A stretch of 64,000 nucleotides of DNA from Pseudomonas sp. RIT623 (GCF_004519305.1 NZ_SOZA01000011.1:62001-126000); one strand, 5' to 3'. Positions 1 to 12,546 are shown, counted from the stretch's first letter. Translations and numbers: made by a program. The notes: generated from the letters alone by a model not told the origin.

Positions 1-1215
1 GGCGCCTTGGCGACAGAGGGTGAGCCGCTGTCGCTGAACTTCCAGGACGTCGAAGTTCGCGCGGTCCTGCAGATCATGGCGGACTATGTGGGGGTCAACC
101 TGGTGGCCAGTGACACAGTGCAGGGGCGGATCACCTTGCGTCTGGAGCAGGTGCCATGGGACCAGGCCCTTGACCTGGTGCTGCGCAGCCGGGGCCTTGG
201 TCGTCGTCAGGAGGGTAACGTGTTGCTGGTCGCGCCCTTGGCGGAGCTGACCGAGCGGACTATGGGCGTTCGCCAGGAGCAGGCCCTGGAAGCGCAGTTG
301 GAGCCGCTGCAACGCGCATTGATCCCGGTGTTCCATGCCAAGGCGGCGGAGCTGGCCGAGCTGCTGATGGCTAGCCTGTCCGGCGACGATATCCTCGCCG
401 GGCGTGGCACCGTCAGTGTGGATGCGCGTACCAATACCTTGGTGCTCGTCCAGCCTGCGCGGCAGCTGGTGGAGCTGCGCAGGCTGGTGGCGCAGCTGGA
501 CGTGCCGGTGCGCCAGGTGATGATAGAGGCGCGGATCGTCGAGGCCAGCGTCGATTATGAAAAGGCCCTCGGCGTACGCTGGGGCGGGCCGCTGTATGGC
601 CAGGACAACGGCCTGGGCAGCGAGCTGTTCGTTGACCTTGGTGTCGAGCGTGCCACCTCCGGCCTGGGTGTCGGCCTGCTGCGCAGCGACATTCTGCTCG
701 ACCTGGAGCTCAGTGCCATGGAAAAGAGCGGCAATGGCGAGATCATCTCCCAGCCCAAGGTGGTCACCGCCGACAAGGAAACCGCGCGGATCCTCAAGGG
801 TACCGAGGTACCCTACCAGGAAACCACCAGGAGCGGTGCCACCTCCATCTCCTTTCGCGAGGCCTCGCTGTCGCTGGAGGTGACCCCGCAGATTACCCCT
901 GACGGCAAGGTAGTGATGGCGGTACGGGTGACCAAGGACGAGCCGGACTTCATCAATGCCCTGAACAACGTACCGCCGATTCGCAAGAACGAGGTCAATG
1001 CCAAGGTGCGCGTGGCCGATGGCGAAACCATTGTGATTGGCGGCGTGTACTCGACGTCGCATAACAAAGTGGTCGACAAGGTGCCATTTTTTGGCGATCT
1101 GCCGTATGTTGGACGGCTGTTTCGACGCGATGCTTTACAAGAGAAAAAATCCGAGCTGCTGGTCTTCCTGACTCCGCGTATCATGAGTGACCAGGCGATT
1201 GCTGTGAGTCGTTGA
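1..1215 (+). CDS. pilQ: Type IV pilus secretin PilQ, C-terminal part (5' end cut by window)
   Basis: PilQ is the outer-membrane secretin through which the type IV pilus fibre leaves the cell. The open frame runs in from the first base, so only the last ~404 residues are present. It begins with a secretin/TonB short N-terminal (STN-like) segment ([20 protein letters not shown]). An N1-type domain follows ([16 protein letters not shown] ... [11 protein letters not shown]), and then the secretin barrel with VPYQETT, the [11 protein letters not shown] block and the end motif [11 protein letters not shown]. The gene ends 4 bp before aroK, so the two are probably co-transcribed, the usual pilMNOPQ-aroK-aroB arrangement in Pseudomonas. 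The TTG at base 7 is not the true start. Confidence 0.95.
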   Translation, partial: GALATEGEPLSLNFQDVEVRAVLQIMADYVGVNLVASDTVQGRITLRLEQVPWDQALDLVLRSRGLGRRQEGNVLLVAPLAELTERTMGVRQEQALEAQLEPLQRALIPVFHAKAAELAELLMASLSGDDILAGRGTVSVDARTNTLVLVQPARQLVELRRLVAQLDVPVRQVMIEARIVEASVDYEKALGVRWGGPLYGQDNGLGSELFVDLGVERATSGLGVGLLRSDILLDLELSAMEKSGNGEIISQPKVVTADKETARILKGTEVPYQETTRSGATSISFREASLSLEVTPQITPDGKVVMAVRVTKDEPDFINALNNVPPIRKNEVNAKVRVADGETIVIGGVYSTSHNKVVDKVPFFGDLPYVGRLFRRDALQEKKSELLVFLTPRIMSDQAIAVSR

Positions 1216-1219
1216 TTCT

Positions 1220-1738
1220 GTGCGAAATTTGATACTTGTGGGGCCCATGGGCGCTGGAAAAAGCACCATCGGACGCCTGTTGGCCAAAGAGCTGCGCCTG
1301 CTGTTCAAGGATTCCGACAAGGAAATCGAGCTGCGAACCGGCGCCAACATCCCGTGGATCTTCGACAAGGAAGGCGAGCCGGGCTTTCGTGATCGCGAGC
1401 AAGCGATGATCGCCGAGCTTTGCGCCCTTGATGGCGTGGTGCTGGCCACCGGTGGCGGCGCGGTGATGCGCGATGCCAACCGTGCCGCGCTGTACGCCGG
1501 TGGGCGGGTGATCTACCTGCATGCCTCGGTGGAGCAGCAGGTCGGGCGCACCTCGCGGGATCGCAACCGACCGCTGCTGCGCACTGCCAACCCAGAGGCC
1601 ACCCTGCGGGCCTTGCTGGAAACCCGGGACCCGCTCTATCGCGAGATCGCCGACCTGGTGGTAGAAACCGACGAACGGCCACCGCGCATGGTGGTGCTGG
1701 ACATTCTCGAGCGCTTGCAGAAGTTGCCGCCCCGCTGA
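1220..1738 (+). CDS. aroK: Shikimate kinase AroK
   Basis: Cytoplasmic enzyme that phosphorylates shikimate with ATP, the fifth step of chorismate synthesis. The 172-residue length is normal. The Walker A loop GPMGAGKST sits at residues 8-16. The shikimate-binding DSDKEIE, the TGGGAV loop and the arginine-rich lid RDRNRPLLR are all present. The start is GTG, 4 bp after the pilQ stop, with MRNLILVG as the expected first beta strand. aroB follows after about 100 bp that includes a small GC stem-loop (CTCGGCG/CGCCGAG at 1751-1769), which may modulate readthrough. Confidence 0.96.
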   Translation: MRNLILVGPMGAGKSTIGRLLAKELRLLFKDSDKEIELRTGANIPWIFDKEGEPGFRDREQAMIAELCALDGVVLATGGGAVMRDANRAALYAGGRVIYLHASVEQQVGRTSRDRNRPLLRTANPEATLRALLETRDPLYREIADLVVETDERPPRMVVLDILERLQKLPPR

Positions 1739-1836
1739 GCGGGGACTATGCTCGGCGACCAACGCCGAGACGGGGTTGAACGTCATCGCGCGGGGCCGCT
1801 CCGACGCCACCGCGCCTTAGTACATTGTGGGGATAC

Positions 1837-2934
1837 ATGCAGACACTAAAGGTCGACCTGGGCGAACGTAGCTACCCGATCTACATTGGCGAGGGCCTGC
1901 TGGACCAGCCCGAGCTGCTGGCGCCGCACATTGCCGGCCGGCAGGTCGCCATCGTCTCCAACGAGACCGTCGCCCCACTGTACCTCGAACGCCTGAGCAA
2001 GACCCTGGGTGCCTATTCGGTGCTGCCGGTGGTGTTGCCTGACGGCGAGGCCCACAAGAACTGGGAAACCCTGCAGCTGATTTTCGATGCGCTGCTCACG
2101 GCCCGGCACGATCGCCGTACCACCGTGGTCGCCCTCGGTGGCGGGGTGATCGGCGACATGGCCGGCTTTGCCGCCGCCTGCTACCAGCGCGGCGTCGATT
2201 TCATCCAGGTGCCGACCACCCTGCTGTCCCAGGTCGATTCCTCGGTGGGCGGCAAGACCGGTATCAACCACCCGCTGGGCAAGAACATGGTGGGTGCCTT
2301 CTACCAGCCCAACGCGGTGCTGATCGACACCACCAGCCTGAAGACCCTACCCGAACGCGAGCTATCCGCCGGTCTTGCCGAAGTCATCAAGTACGGCCTG
2401 ATCTGCGACGAACCGTTCATGGCCTGGCTCGAAGACAACATGCAGGCACTGCGGGCGCTGGAATCGGTTGCGCTGACCGAGGCCATCCGTCGTTCCTGCG
2501 CGGCCAAGGCCGTCGTGGTTGGCGCCGATGAGCGCGAGTCGGGCGTACGCGCCACGCTCAACCTTGGCCATACCTTTGGCCATGCAATCGAAACCCATAT
2601 GGGCTATGGCGTCTGGCTGCACGGCGAAGCCGTGGCGGCGGGCACGGTCATGGCCCTGGAAATGTCCATGCGCCTGGGCTGGATCGACCAGTCGGCGCGG
2701 GACCGCGCCATTCGCCTGCTGCAGGACGCAGGATTGCCGGTGGTGCCACCACAGGAAATGACCCCGGCGCATTTCATGGAGCACATGGCGGTCGACAAGA
2801 AAGTGCTCGACGGGCGCCTGCGCCTGGTGCTGTTGCGCCAGCTGGGCGAGGCCGTCGTCACCGACGACTATCCGAAAGAGATTTTACAGGCCACGCTGGC
2901 GGCGGACTACCGCGCGATCGTGGCCCAGCTTTGA
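1837..2934 (+). CDS. aroB: 3-dehydroquinate synthase AroB
   Basis: Converts DAHP to 3-dehydroquinate using NAD+ and a divalent metal, the second step of the shikimate pathway. The 365-residue protein has the NAD-binding stretch [16 protein letters not shown], the substrate-binding [18 protein letters not shown], and metal-ligand segments [11 protein letters not shown] and [10 protein letters not shown] chose the ATG at 1837 ([18 protein letters not shown]) because GTGGGGA lies just upstream. A TTG twelve bases earlier is in frame but would add MWGY, which is unlike the family. The damX-like gene starts 15 bp downstream, matching the aroK-aroB-damX order known in gammaproteobacteria. Confidence 0.96.
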   Translation: MQTLKVDLGERSYPIYIGEGLLDQPELLAPHIAGRQVAIVSNETVAPLYLERLSKTLGAYSVLPVVLPDGEAHKNWETLQLIFDALLTARHDRRTTVVALGGGVIGDMAGFAAACYQRGVDFIQVPTTLLSQVDSSVGGKTGINHPLGKNMVGAFYQPNAVLIDTTSLKTLPERELSAGLAEVIKYGLICDEPFMAWLEDNMQALRALESVALTEAIRRSCAAKAVVVGADERESGVRATLNLGHTFGHAIETHMGYGVWLHGEAVAAGTVMALEMSMRLGWIDQSARDRAIRLLQDAGLPVVPPQEMTPAHFMEHMAVDKKVLDGRLRLVLLRQLGEAVVTDDYPKEILQATLAADYRAIVAQL

Positions 2935-2949
2935 GGTTGTGACAACGCA

Positions 2950-4560
2950 ATGAGCACTCTGCATGCCGATGAGGCGTTCCTCGAACATTACCAGTTGACC
3001 CACGATCCGTTCGCGCCGCGGGTGCCTGGCTTCAAGTTTTTCCCTGCCCAGCGCAAGCCGGTATTGGGCCAACTGCATCACCTGGCGCGCTACAGCCAGC
3101 TGATGCTGGCGGTCACTGGCCCCATGGGCAGCGGCAAGACGTTGCTGCGCCAGGCGCTGGTGGCTAGTACCAACAAACAGTCGGTGCAAAGCGTGGTGGT
3201 TTCCGCCCGCGGCGCTTCGGACGCGGCCAGCGTGCTCGGTCAGGTGGCCCAGTCGCTGGGTGTGGCCCAGGCCGAAGTGCAGGCGATCCTCAAGCAGGTG
3301 GTGCAACTGGCCCTGACCGGCCAGGAAGTCTATCTGTTGGTGGACGACGCGGAACAACTCGACGAGTCGGCACTCCAAGCGTTGCTGGAGTTGGCGGCCG
3401 GCGTCGCCGAAGGGCGACCGCATGTGTTCCTGTTTGGCGAGCCGTCGTTGATCGCCGGGCTGGAGGAGCTCAATGCCGATGGCGAGCGTTTCCATGTCAT
3501 CGAGCTGGCGCCCTATAGCGAGGAAGAGACCCGCGAATACCTGGAGCAGCGCCTGGACGGCGCCGGCCGGGGTATCGAGGTGTTCACCCGCGAACAGATC
3601 GTCGACATCCACGAAAACTCCGACGGTTGGCCTGGCAACATCAACCAGGTTGCCCGCGATACCTTGATCGAAGCCATGATCGCCAGCCGCACCACGGCCA
3701 AGCGACCATCCATGGGGTTCAAAATGCCTAAGAAACACGTGCTCGCGTTGTCCGCTGTGGTCGTGGTCGCCGTTGGCGCGGCGGTCCTGATGCCCAAGAA
3801 GGGCGACAAGGCCCCGGCCGAGGCGCCCGCCGCCCAGGCTCAGCTGCCGTTGGGCCAGGGCGGCAATGGCGGCGCGCCCGCCATTGAGTTCTCCGGTTCC
3901 TCGCAGCCAATGCCATTGCCGCTGGTTGGCCAGTCGCAACCGGTGATGCGCGAGCCGCTGGCCGAAGCCGCTGGCATGGGCGAGGGCGAGGAAGGCGGCC
4001 CGGCCGGCAATACCGCGCTGCAACCTGCCGCGCCCTCGGCGGCCGTACCGCCGACCGTGACCACCATCGCGCCGCCAGCCGGTGCCACCGCAAGCCCCGC
4101 GCCAACCCCGGCCCAGCCGGTAGCAACCGCTCCGGCGCAGTCGGTTGCTCCAGTTACGAAACCCGTTGCAACCCAGCCGGTCAAATCGGTTGCACCTGCC
4201 AAGCCGGCAGCGGCCCCGACCCAGGTCGCCAGTGCCAAGCCCGCAGCCAAACCGGCTGCCGGTGGCGCCGGCAACAGCAGCTGGTACGCTGGGCAGAAAC
4301 CCGGTAATTACGTGGTGCAGATCTTCGGCACCAGCTCCGAGGCGTCGGCCCAGTCGTTCGTCAAGGCCCAGGGTGGCGACTATCGCTACTTCAAGAAAAA
4401 CTTGCAGGGCAAGCCGCTGTACGTGGTGACCTACGGCAATTTCGCCAACCGCGACGCCGCCGCCGCCGCCATCAAGAACTTGCCAGCCAAGGTCCAGGCT
4501 GGTAAACCTTGGCCACGTACCGTCGGCAGCGTCCAACAAGAGCTGGCCACGGCCCGCTGA
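2950..4560 (+). CDS. DamX-like AAA ATPase / SPOR-domain division protein
   Basis: A 536-residue bitopic membrane protein. Residues ~1-240 form an ExeA/AAA-type ATPase with Walker A GPMGSGKT and Walker B VYLLVDDAEQ. A single membrane helix follows (about residues 262-280, HVLALSAVVVVAVGAAVL). Next is a long proline/alanine-rich periplasmic linker, and a C-terminal SPOR domain (GNYVVQIFGTSSEASAQ onward) that should bind denuded septal peptidoglycan. This layout matches DamX of the aroB-damX cluster, although enterobacterial DamX is shorter and lacks an obvious ATPase. It probably acts at the division septum; the role of the ATPase domain is unknown. The upstream neighbour is aroB, and a terminator follows at 4620. 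Confidence 0.88.
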   Translation: MSTLHADEAFLEHYQLTHDPFAPRVPGFKFFPAQRKPVLGQLHHLARYSQLMLAVTGPMGSGKTLLRQALVASTNKQSVQSVVVSARGASDAASVLGQVAQSLGVAQAEVQAILKQVVQLALTGQEVYLLVDDAEQLDESALQALLELAAGVAEGRPHVFLFGEPSLIAGLEELNADGERFHVIELAPYSEEETREYLEQRLDGAGRGIEVFTREQIVDIHENSDGWPGNINQVARDTLIEAMIASRTTAKRPSMGFKMPKKHVLALSAVVVVAVGAAVLMPKKGDKAPAEAPAAQAQLPLGQGGNGGAPAIEFSGSSQPMPLPLVGQSQPVMREPLAEAAGMGEGEEGGPAGNTALQPAAPSAAVPPTVTTIAPPAGATASPAPTPAQPVATAPAQSVAPVTKPVATQPVKSVAPAKPAAAPTQVASAKPAAKPAAGGAGNSSWYAGQKPGNYVVQIFGTSSEASAQSFVKAQGGDYRYFKKNLQGKPLYVVTYGNFANRDAAAAAIKNLPAKVQAGKPWPRTVGSVQQELATAR

Positions 4561-4619
4561 TACCTTCCGGGCGGCACCACCCCGCCGCCCAGTTGCTGAG
4601 CGAATCCTGATTCACGTCT

Positions 4620-4652
4620 AGCCTGCTGCGCACCCCGCGCGGCAGGCTTTTC
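4620..4652 (+). terminator. Rho-independent terminator after the damX-like gene
   Basis: AGCCTGC (4620-4626) pairs with GCAGGCT (4642-4648). An inner GCGC/GCGC extension has single-base bulges, and TTTTCTG follows. It lies 60 bp past the damX stop and should separate the aro/dam unit from gltB. Confidence 0.65.
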
Positions 4653-4935
4653 TGTCCCAGACTGCCGGCCACAAGCCCTTTCTTGCAGTCCTGGCTGAAA
4701 CGCTTCAGACTCCAGTCGTGCCGCTATCACGGCGTACGACTTAAAAACATTCAAAATTGCGACATAAATTTTCAATGGTGAGACATGAAAATTTGTGGGC
4801 GTCGCTGTCGCTGTGCAACAATGGTTTTCCATGACCACCGCAAAAAAGCTGGCGTTTGATCGGCGTGGATGGTAAGTGGTTGTTAAAAAAGAGATTTGCC
4901 TCCGGTTGAGAGGTGAACCTGGTGAGAAAGTGTCT
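4653..4935 (+). promoter_or_regulatory. gltB upstream region with AT-rich inverted repeats
   Basis: No gene is seen between damX and gltB (375 bp in all, including the terminator at 4620). The stretch 4740-4800 is markedly AT-rich for this genome. It carries the inverted repeat AAATTTTCA (4766-4774) / TGAAAATTT (4786-4794), and a related TTCAAAATT at 4750-4758. This is a plausible operator or promoter region for gltBD, but the regulator is not identified. GTG and ATG codons upstream of 4936 are in frame with gltB but would add a tail that other GltB proteins lack. Confidence 0.5.
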
Positions 4936-7900
4936 ATGAAAACAGGTCTGTACCATCCCGAAGAATTCAAGGACAACTGTGGTTTCGGCCTGATCGCCCA
5001 CATGACGGGCGAGCCGAGTCACCACCTTCTGCAAACCGCCATGCAGGCGCTGACCTGCATGACCCACCGCGGCGGCATCAACGCCGACGGCAAGACCGGC
5101 GACGGTTGCGGTCTGCTCATGCAGAAGCCCGATCAATTCCTGCGCGCCGTGGCCCAGGAACACTTCGCCGTCGAGCTGCCCAAGCAGTACGCCGTCGGCA
5201 TGGTGTTCTTCAACCAGGACCCGGTCAAAGCCGAAGCTGCCCGCGCCAACATGGATCGCGAGATCGTCAACGCCGGCCTGAGGCTGGTCGGCTGGCGCAA
5301 GGTGCCGATCGACACCAGCGTGCTCGGACGCCTGGCCCTGGAGCGCCTGCCGCAGATCGAACAGGTGTTCATCGGCGGTGAAGGCCTGAGCGATCAGGAA
5401 TTCGCCATCAAGCTGTTCAGTGCCCGTCGCCGTTCGTCCGTGGCCAATGCCCATGACGCCGACCACTACATCTGCAGCTTCTCGCACAAGACCATCATCT
5501 ACAAAGGCTTGATGATGCCGCGCGATCTCGCGGCGTTCTATCCGGACCTGGGCGATGAGCGCCTGCAAACCGCGATCTGCGTGTTCCACCAGCGCTTCTC
5601 CACCAACACCCTGCCGAAGTGGCCGCTGGCCCAGCCCTTCCGCTTCCTCGCCCACAACGGCGAGATCAACACCATCACCGGCAACCGCAACTGGGCCATG
5701 GCCCGTCGCACCAAGTTCGCCAACGACCTGATCCCCGACCTCGAAGAGCTCGGCCCGCTGGTCAACCGCGTCGGTTCCGACTCCTCGAGCATGGACAACA
5801 TGCTCGAACTGATGGTAACCGGCGGCATCGACCTGTTCCGTGGCGTGCGCATGCTGGTACCGCCAGCCTGGCAGAACGTAGAGACCATGGACGCCGACCT
5901 GCGCGCTTTCTACGAATACAACTCCATGCACATGGAGCCGTGGGATGGCCCGGCCGGCATCGTCATGACCGAAGGCCGCCACGCGGTGTGCCTGCTCGAC
6001 CGTAACGGTCTGCGCCCGGCGCGCTGGGTGACCACCACCAACGGCTATATCACCATCGCCTCCGAAATCGGCGTGTGGGGCTACCAGCCTGAAGAAGTGC
6101 TGGCCAAGGGCCGGGTCGGACCGGGGCAGATCCTTGCCGTGGACACCGAAACCGGCCAGATCCTCGACACCGACGCCATCGACAACCGCCTGAAGTCGCG
6201 CCACCCTTACAAGCGCTGGCTGCGTCAGCACGCCACGCGCATCCAGGCGACCCTGAGCGACGACCAGGGCGTGGCCAGCTACGACGCCGACCAGCTCAAG
6301 CAATACATGAAAATGTTCCAGGTCACCTTCGAGGAGCGCGACCAGGTGCTGCGTCCGTTGGGCGAGCAGGGCCAGGAAGCGGTCGGCTCGATGGGTGACG
6401 ACACGCCCATGGCCGTACTGTCCCAGCGTGTGCGTTCGCCGTACGACTTCTTCCGCCAGCAGTTCGCCCAGGTGACCAACCCGCCGATCGACCCGCTGCG
6501 CGAAGCGATCGTCATGTCGCTGGAAATCTGCCTGGGCGCCGAGCGCAACATCTTCCAGGAATCCCCCGAGCATGCCTCGCGGGTGATCCTCAGCTCGCCG
6601 GTGATCTCGCCCGCCAAGTGGCGGTCCTTGATGAACCTGGAGCGTGAGGGCTTCGAGCGCCAACTGATCGACCTCAACTATGACGAGGGCGTCGGCCTGG
6701 AAGCGGCCATTCGTAACATCGCCGATCAGGCCGAAGAGGCCGTGCGCAGCGGCAAGACCCAACTGGTGCTGAGCGACCGCTACATTGCGCCGGGCAAGCT
6801 GCCGGTGCATGCCTCCCTGGCCGTCGGTGCGGTGCACCACCGTCTGACCGAGCAGGGCCTGCGTTGCGACAGCAACATCCTGGTCGAGACCGCCACTGCC
6901 CGCGACCCGCACCACTTCGCCGTGCTGCTGGGCTTCGGTGCCTCGGCCGTGTACCCGTACCTGGCCTACGAAGTGCTCGCCGACCTGATCCGCACCGGCG
7001 AAGTGCTGGGCGATCTGGACGAAGTGTTCAAGTACTACCGCAAGGGCATCTCCAAGGGGCTGCTGAAGATCCTGTCGAAGATGGGCATCTCCACCATCAC
7101 CTCGTACCGTGGCGCGCAACTGTTCGAAGCCATCGGCCTGTCCGCGGAAGTGGTGGGCCTGAGCTTCAAGGGCGTGTCCAGCCGCATCAAGGGTGCGCGT
7201 TTCGAAGACCTGGAGAGCGACCAGAAGCTGCTCGCCGCCGAAGCCTGGAGCGCGCGCAAGCCGATCCAGCAGGGCGGTCTGCTCAAGTTCGTCCACGGTG
7301 GCGAGTACCACGCCTACAACCCGGATGTGGTCAACACCCTGCAAGCCGCCGTGCAGCAGGGTGACTACGGCAAGTTCAAGGAATACACCAGCCTGGTCGA
7401 CCAGCGCCCGGTGTCGATGATTCGCGATCTGCTCAAGGTCAAGGTTGCCGACCAGCCACTGGCGCTGGAGCAGGTCGAGCCGCTGGAGGCGATCCTCAAG
7501 CGCTTCGACTCGGCCGGCATCTCGCTGGGCGCGCTGTCGCCAGAAGCCCATGAGGCCTTGGCCGAGGCGATGAACCGCCTGGGTGCGCGTTCCAATTCCG
7601 GCGAGGGCGGTGAAGACCCGGCCCGCTATGGCACCCTCAAGAGCTCGAAGATCAAGCAGGTGGCCACCGGCCGCTTTGGCGTGACCCCGGAGTACTTGGT
7701 CAACGCCGAAGTGCTGCAGATCAAGGTGGCCCAGGGCGCCAAGCCCGGCGAGGGCGGCCAGCTGCCAGGCGGCAAGGTCAACGGCCTGATCGCCAAGCTG
7801 CGCTATGCGGTACCCGGCGTGACCCTGATCTCGCCGCCGCCGCACCACGACATCTACTCGATCGAAGACTTGGCCCAGCTGATCTACGACCTCAAGCAGG

Positions 7901-9381
7901 TCAACCCGCAGGCCCTGGTCTCGGTCAAGCTGGTCGCCGAAGCCGGCGTGGGCACCATCGCCGCCGGCGTGGCCAAGGCCTATGCCGACCTGATCACCAT
8001 TTCCGGCTACGACGGCGGCACCGGGGCGTCGCCGCTGACCTCGATCAAGTACGCCGGCGCCCCGTGGGAGCTGGGCCTGGCCGAAACCCACCAGACCCTG
8101 CGCGGCAACGACCTGCGCGGCAAGGTGCGGGTACAGACCGATGGCGGCCTGAAGACCGGCCTGGACGTAGTCAAGGCCGCAATTCTCGGCGCCGAGAGCT
8201 TCGGCTTCGGCACCGCGCCAATGATCGCCCTGGGTTGCAAGTACCTGCGTATCTGCCACCTGAACAACTGCGCCACCGGCGTGGCCACGCAGAATGACAA
8301 GCTGCGCAAGGACCACTACATCGGCACTGTCGACATGGTGATCAACTTCTTCACCTTCGTCGCCGAGGAAACCCGCGAATGGCTGGCCAAGCTGGGCGTG
8401 CGCAGCCTCGGCGAGCTGATCGGGCGTACCGACCTGCTCGACGTGCTGCCGGGCGACACCGAGCGCCAGGGCCACCTCGACCTGTCGCCGCTGCTGGGCA
8501 GCCCGCACATTCCGGCCGACAAGCCGCAGTTCTGCCAAGTGGACAAGAACCCGCCCTTCGACCAGGGCGAACTGGCCGAGAAGATGGTCGCCATGGCCTT
8601 GCCGGCGATCCGCGACCTGGCCGGTGGCGAGTTCGCCATGGACATCTGCAACTGCGATCGCTCCATTGGTGCGCGCATCTCCGGCGAGATCGCCAAGCTG
8701 CACGGCAACCAGGGCATGGCCGCGGCGCCAATCACCTTCCGCTTCAAGGGCACCGCGGGCCAGAGCTTTGGCGTGTGGAACGCCGGCGGCTTGAACCTGC
8801 GCCTGGAAGGCGACGCCAACGACTACGTCGGCAAGGGCATGACCGGTGGCAAGCTGACCATCGTGCCACCAGCCGGCAGCCCATTCGAAACCCAGCACAG
8901 CGCCATTGTCGGCAACACCTGCCTGTACGGTGCCACCGGCGGCAAACTGTTCGCCGCCGGCACTGCAGGCGAGCGCTTCGCTGTGCGTAACTCCGGCGCC
9001 CACGCTGTGGTCGAGGGCACCGGCGATCACTGCTGTGAATACATGACCGGCGGCTTTGTCTGCGTCCTGGGCAAGACCGGTTACAACTTCGGCTCTGGCA
9101 TGACCGGCGGTTTCGCCTACGTGCTCGACATGGACAACTCCTTCGTCGACAAACTCAACCATGAGCTGGTGGAAATCCAGCGTATCAGTGGTGAAGCGAT
9201 GGAGGCCTACCGCAGCCACCTGGCGCGGGTCCTGGGCGAGTACGTGGAAGAAACCGGCAGCGAGTGGGGGCGTGAGCTCTCGGAGAACCTGGACGACTAT
9301 GTGCGGCGCTTCTGGCTGGTCAAGCCGAAGGCGGCCAACCTCAAGCAACTGATGTCCAGCACCCGCGCCAACCCACAGTAA
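4936..9381 (+). CDS. gltB: Glutamate synthase (NADPH) large subunit
   Basis: Makes two glutamates from glutamine and 2-oxoglutarate with GltD, completing the GS-GOGAT ammonia assimilation route. The protein has 1481 residues, the usual size. Starting at [11 protein letters not shown] leaves a 14-residue propeptide before Cys15 of CGFGL, which becomes the catalytic N-terminal nucleophile of the class II glutaminase domain. Then come the central domain and the FMN-binding synthase domain ([25 protein letters not shown]). The 3Fe-4S ligands are Cys1101, Cys1107 and Cys1112 in [12 protein letters not shown]. The C-terminal beta-helix has the GXXGG-type repeats typical of alpha-GOGAT. gltD lies 123 bp downstream. 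Confidence 0.97.
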   Translation: MKTGLYHPEEFKDNCGFGLIAHMTGEPSHHLLQTAMQALTCMTHRGGINADGKTGDGCGLLMQKPDQFLRAVAQEHFAVELPKQYAVGMVFFNQDPVKAEAARANMDREIVNAGLRLVGWRKVPIDTSVLGRLALERLPQIEQVFIGGEGLSDQEFAIKLFSARRRSSVANAHDADHYICSFSHKTIIYKGLMMPRDLAAFYPDLGDERLQTAICVFHQRFSTNTLPKWPLAQPFRFLAHNGEINTITGNRNWAMARRTKFANDLIPDLEELGPLVNRVGSDSSSMDNMLELMVTGGIDLFRGVRMLVPPAWQNVETMDADLRAFYEYNSMHMEPWDGPAGIVMTEGRHAVCLLDRNGLRPARWVTTTNGYITIASEIGVWGYQPEEVLAKGRVGPGQILAVDTETGQILDTDAIDNRLKSRHPYKRWLRQHATRIQATLSDDQGVASYDADQLKQYMKMFQVTFEERDQVLRPLGEQGQEAVGSMGDDTPMAVLSQRVRSPYDFFRQQFAQVTNPPIDPLREAIVMSLEICLGAERNIFQESPEHASRVILSSPVISPAKWRSLMNLEREGFERQLIDLNYDEGVGLEAAIRNIADQAEEAVRSGKTQLVLSDRYIAPGKLPVHASLAVGAVHHRLTEQGLRCDSNILVETATARDPHHFAVLLGFGASAVYPYLAYEVLADLIRTGEVLGDLDEVFKYYRKGISKGLLKILSKMGISTITSYRGAQLFEAIGLSAEVVGLSFKGVSSRIKGARFEDLESDQKLLAAEAWSARKPIQQGGLLKFVHGGEYHAYNPDVVNTLQAAVQQGDYGKFKEYTSLVDQRPVSMIRDLLKVKVADQPLALEQVEPLEAILKRFDSAGISLGALSPEAHEALAEAMNRLGARSNSGEGGEDPARYGTLKSSKIKQVATGRFGVTPEYLVNAEVLQIKVAQGAKPGEGGQLPGGKVNGLIAKLRYAVPGVTLISPPPHHDIYSIEDLAQLIYDLKQVNPQALVSVKLVAEAGVGTIAAGVAKAYADLITISGYDGGTGASPLTSIKYAGAPWELGLAETHQTLRGNDLRGKVRVQTDGGLKTGLDVVKAAILGAESFGFGTAPMIALGCKYLRICHLNNCATGVATQNDKLRKDHYIGTVDMVINFFTFVAEETREWLAKLGVRSLGELIGRTDLLDVLPGDTERQGHLDLSPLLGSPHIPADKPQFCQVDKNPPFDQGELAEKMVAMALPAIRDLAGGEFAMDICNCDRSIGARISGEIAKLHGNQGMAAAPITFRFKGTAGQSFGVWNAGGLNLRLEGDANDYVGKGMTGGKLTIVPPAGSPFETQHSAIVGNTCLYGATGGKLFAAGTAGERFAVRNSGAHAVVEGTGDHCCEYMTGGFVCVLGKTGYNFGSGMTGGFAYVLDMDNSFVDKLNHELVEIQRISGEAMEAYRSHLARVLGEYVEETGSEWGRELSENLDDYVRRFWLVKPKAANLKQLMSSTRANPQ

Positions 9382-9382
9382 A

Positions 9383-9486
9383 AGCAGCTGCAAGTGGCAA
9401 GCCTCAAGCTGCAAGTAAATGCGCTTCGAGGTTTGCCCGGCTTAAGTGATCGTCTTGCGGCTTGCAGCTTGTAGCTTGCAGCTGCT
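9383..9486. repeat. Imperfect long inverted repeat between gltB and gltD
   Basis: A 33-base arm at 9383-9415 and its reverse complement at 9454-9486 match at about 27 of 33 positions, with a 38-base loop. Both arms are made of short iterations of AGCTGCAAG / CTTGCAGCT. The element fills almost the whole gltB-gltD gap and differs from the REP families elsewhere in the window. It could fold into a long hairpin in the gltBD mRNA. Confidence 0.75.
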
Positions 9487-9501
9487 GTTAAGAGGTTTTG
9501 A

Positions 9502-10923
<1,422 letters not shown>

Positions 10924-10936
10924 CCGGTCGCCTGGA

Positions 10937-10956
10937 ATGTAGGATGCATCCTACAT
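10937..10956. repeat. Perfect 20-bp palindrome after gltD
   Basis: The sequence ATGTAGGATGCATCCTACAT is its own reverse complement. It starts 13 bp after the gltD stop and lies about 95 bp before the amidase start. It has no U-tract, so it is a poor terminator. A dimeric regulator's operator or an insertion-point relic are both possible. Confidence 0.7.
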
Positions 10957-11051
10957 GTCTGGGCGAAATGTCAGGCTAGTTCTGCGTACAGCTGATTCCG
11001 AGACTGGAGGTTCCCTTCACAGGGCGAATATTCAGTCAAGGAATCAGAAGT

Positions 11052-12536
11052 ATGAAAAATCAACAGCAGCAACCAGCTAATTCTGTAATGGGGAACTATT
11101 CCCCCCTCAATGAAAATCCAGGTGAGGACTTTGACGGTCCGATCTTTGCCTCGGTCATTACCCCTGACGACAACGATTTCGCTAGCATTTCCGCGCTTCA
11201 GGCGCAGATGGCCGATGGGACTCTGACCTCCGCGGATCTGGTAACGCGCGCCTTGGCGCGGGTTGCCGCCCTCAACGAGCAAGGCCCAGCGCTGAAGGCT
11301 GTCATCGAGATCAACGCTGCTGCGTTGACGCTTGCCCAGACCCTGGACACGGAACGAGCCGCGGGAACCGTGCGTGGCCAACTGCATGGCATTCCGGTGT
11401 TGATCAAGGACAACATCGATACGGGTGACGGCATGCAGACCAGTGCCGGATCGCTGGCGCTGGTGGGCCAGGCGGCCTCGACGGATGCCTACATCGTTGA
11501 GCGCCTGCGGGCGGCCGGCGCGGTCATCCTCGGCAAGGCCAACACCTCGGAGTGGATGGGGTTCCGTGACATGGCTGTCCCAGAGGGATGGAGTGGTCGT
11601 GGCGGCCAGACCCTGAGCGCGCGGGGCAAGGGCATGCCGGTTTCGGGGTCGAGTGTCGGATCCGCGGTTGGGGTGAGTGCGGGCCTGGCCACTGTCGCCG
11701 TGGGTACCGAGACCAGTGGTTCGCTGATCAAGCCGGCTTATCTCAGCCAGGTGGTCGGCATGCGCCCAACGCATGGGCTGCTTGGCCAGTCGGGTATCGT
11801 TCCGCTGTCGAAAAGCCTGGACACTCCTGGGCCGATGGCGCGCAACGTGACTGATGCCGCGATTTTGCTGGATGCGATGTTCGGTACGGGGGCCTGGAGT
11901 GAGCCGCCAACTGGCGTGCCCACGGAACAGACCGATTTCGCGGGTGGGTTGGATGCGGCAGCTCTGAACGGCGCTCGGCTGGGTTATCGTTCGGACAGCC
12001 CACTGCCGTCCTCCGTGGTCACGGCCCTGGAGAATGCTGGTGCGACTCTGGTGCCGGTCGAGCTTGTGTTCCCGCCCATGTTCGCTGACCTGTTCTCGGT
12101 GGTGAAACATGAGTTCAAGCGCGACCTGGCCGAATACTTGGCCTCGCGCCCGGGAATCGAGGTGAAATCCCTGGCCGACGTGATCGCCTTCAATACGGCG
12201 AACCCGCTACCGGAGGAGTATAAGCAAGGGCTTCTGGAATATGCTCAGGCACAGGAGCTTGAGGAAGCGGATTATGTGGCGGCTGTCGGCAGGCTGGTCA
12301 GCCAAAGCCGTGCGCTGATCGATGACGCCCTCGCCACGCATAATGTGATCGCGCTGCTCGACCAGCCAATGGGGGCGTTGCCCGCGTATGGCGCCAACGC
12401 CGGTTATCCAGGGCTGATGGTACCGGTCCCAGGGGACAGCGCAGTGCCGGTCGGCTTGTATTTGGGTGGCGCGCAGTGGAGCGATCAATTGCTGCTGTCG
12501 CTGGGGCTGGGGTTCGAACGCAGTCTCTCAGAGTAA
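11052..12536 (+). CDS. Amidase-signature family hydrolase
   Basis: A 494-residue member of the amidase-signature (Ser-cisSer-Lys) family, which hydrolyses amide bonds; the substrate cannot be read from sequence. The predicted catalytic lysine is Lys119 in [13 protein letters not shown]. The cis-serine is Ser201 in SGSSVGSA, and the nucleophile is Ser224 in GTETSGSL. The usual GGSSGGSAAA and GTDTGGSIR motifs are both altered. About 45 Gln/Asn/acidic-rich residues precede the fold, and no signal peptide is evident. AAGGA precedes the ATG. It sits alone between gltD and hemE, neighbours in P. putida genomes as I recall, so it is probably an insertion. A strong terminator follows directly. Confidence 0.88.
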   Translation: MKNQQQQPANSVMGNYSPLNENPGEDFDGPIFASVITPDDNDFASISALQAQMADGTLTSADLVTRALARVAALNEQGPALKAVIEINAAALTLAQTLDTERAAGTVRGQLHGIPVLIKDNIDTGDGMQTSAGSLALVGQAASTDAYIVERLRAAGAVILGKANTSEWMGFRDMAVPEGWSGRGGQTLSARGKGMPVSGSSVGSAVGVSAGLATVAVGTETSGSLIKPAYLSQVVGMRPTHGLLGQSGIVPLSKSLDTPGPMARNVTDAAILLDAMFGTGAWSEPPTGVPTEQTDFAGGLDAAALNGARLGYRSDSPLPSSVVTALENAGATLVPVELVFPPMFADLFSVVKHEFKRDLAEYLASRPGIEVKSLADVIAFNTANPLPEEYKQGLLEYAQAQELEEADYVAAVGRLVSQSRALIDDALATHNVIALLDQPMGALPAYGANAGYPGLMVPVPGDSAVPVGLYLGGAQWSDQLLLSLGLGFERSLSE

Positions 12537-12546
12537 CCCTTCAGCT

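Noticed and set aside
2884..4539. 551-codon antisense frame across the damX-like gene
   Set aside because: The plus strand carries clear ATPase, membrane and SPOR features; the antisense product is low-complexity.
4569..4590. GC-only hairpin GGGCGGC/GCCGCCC just after damX as a terminator
   Set aside because: There is no U tract; the hairpin at 4620 is the better terminator.
4741..9414. A 1557-codon open frame on the minus strand across gltB
   Set aside because: It is the antisense of a well-recognised gltB. High GC with third-position bias creates such frames, and the translation is rich in H, Q, A and V without any family motif.
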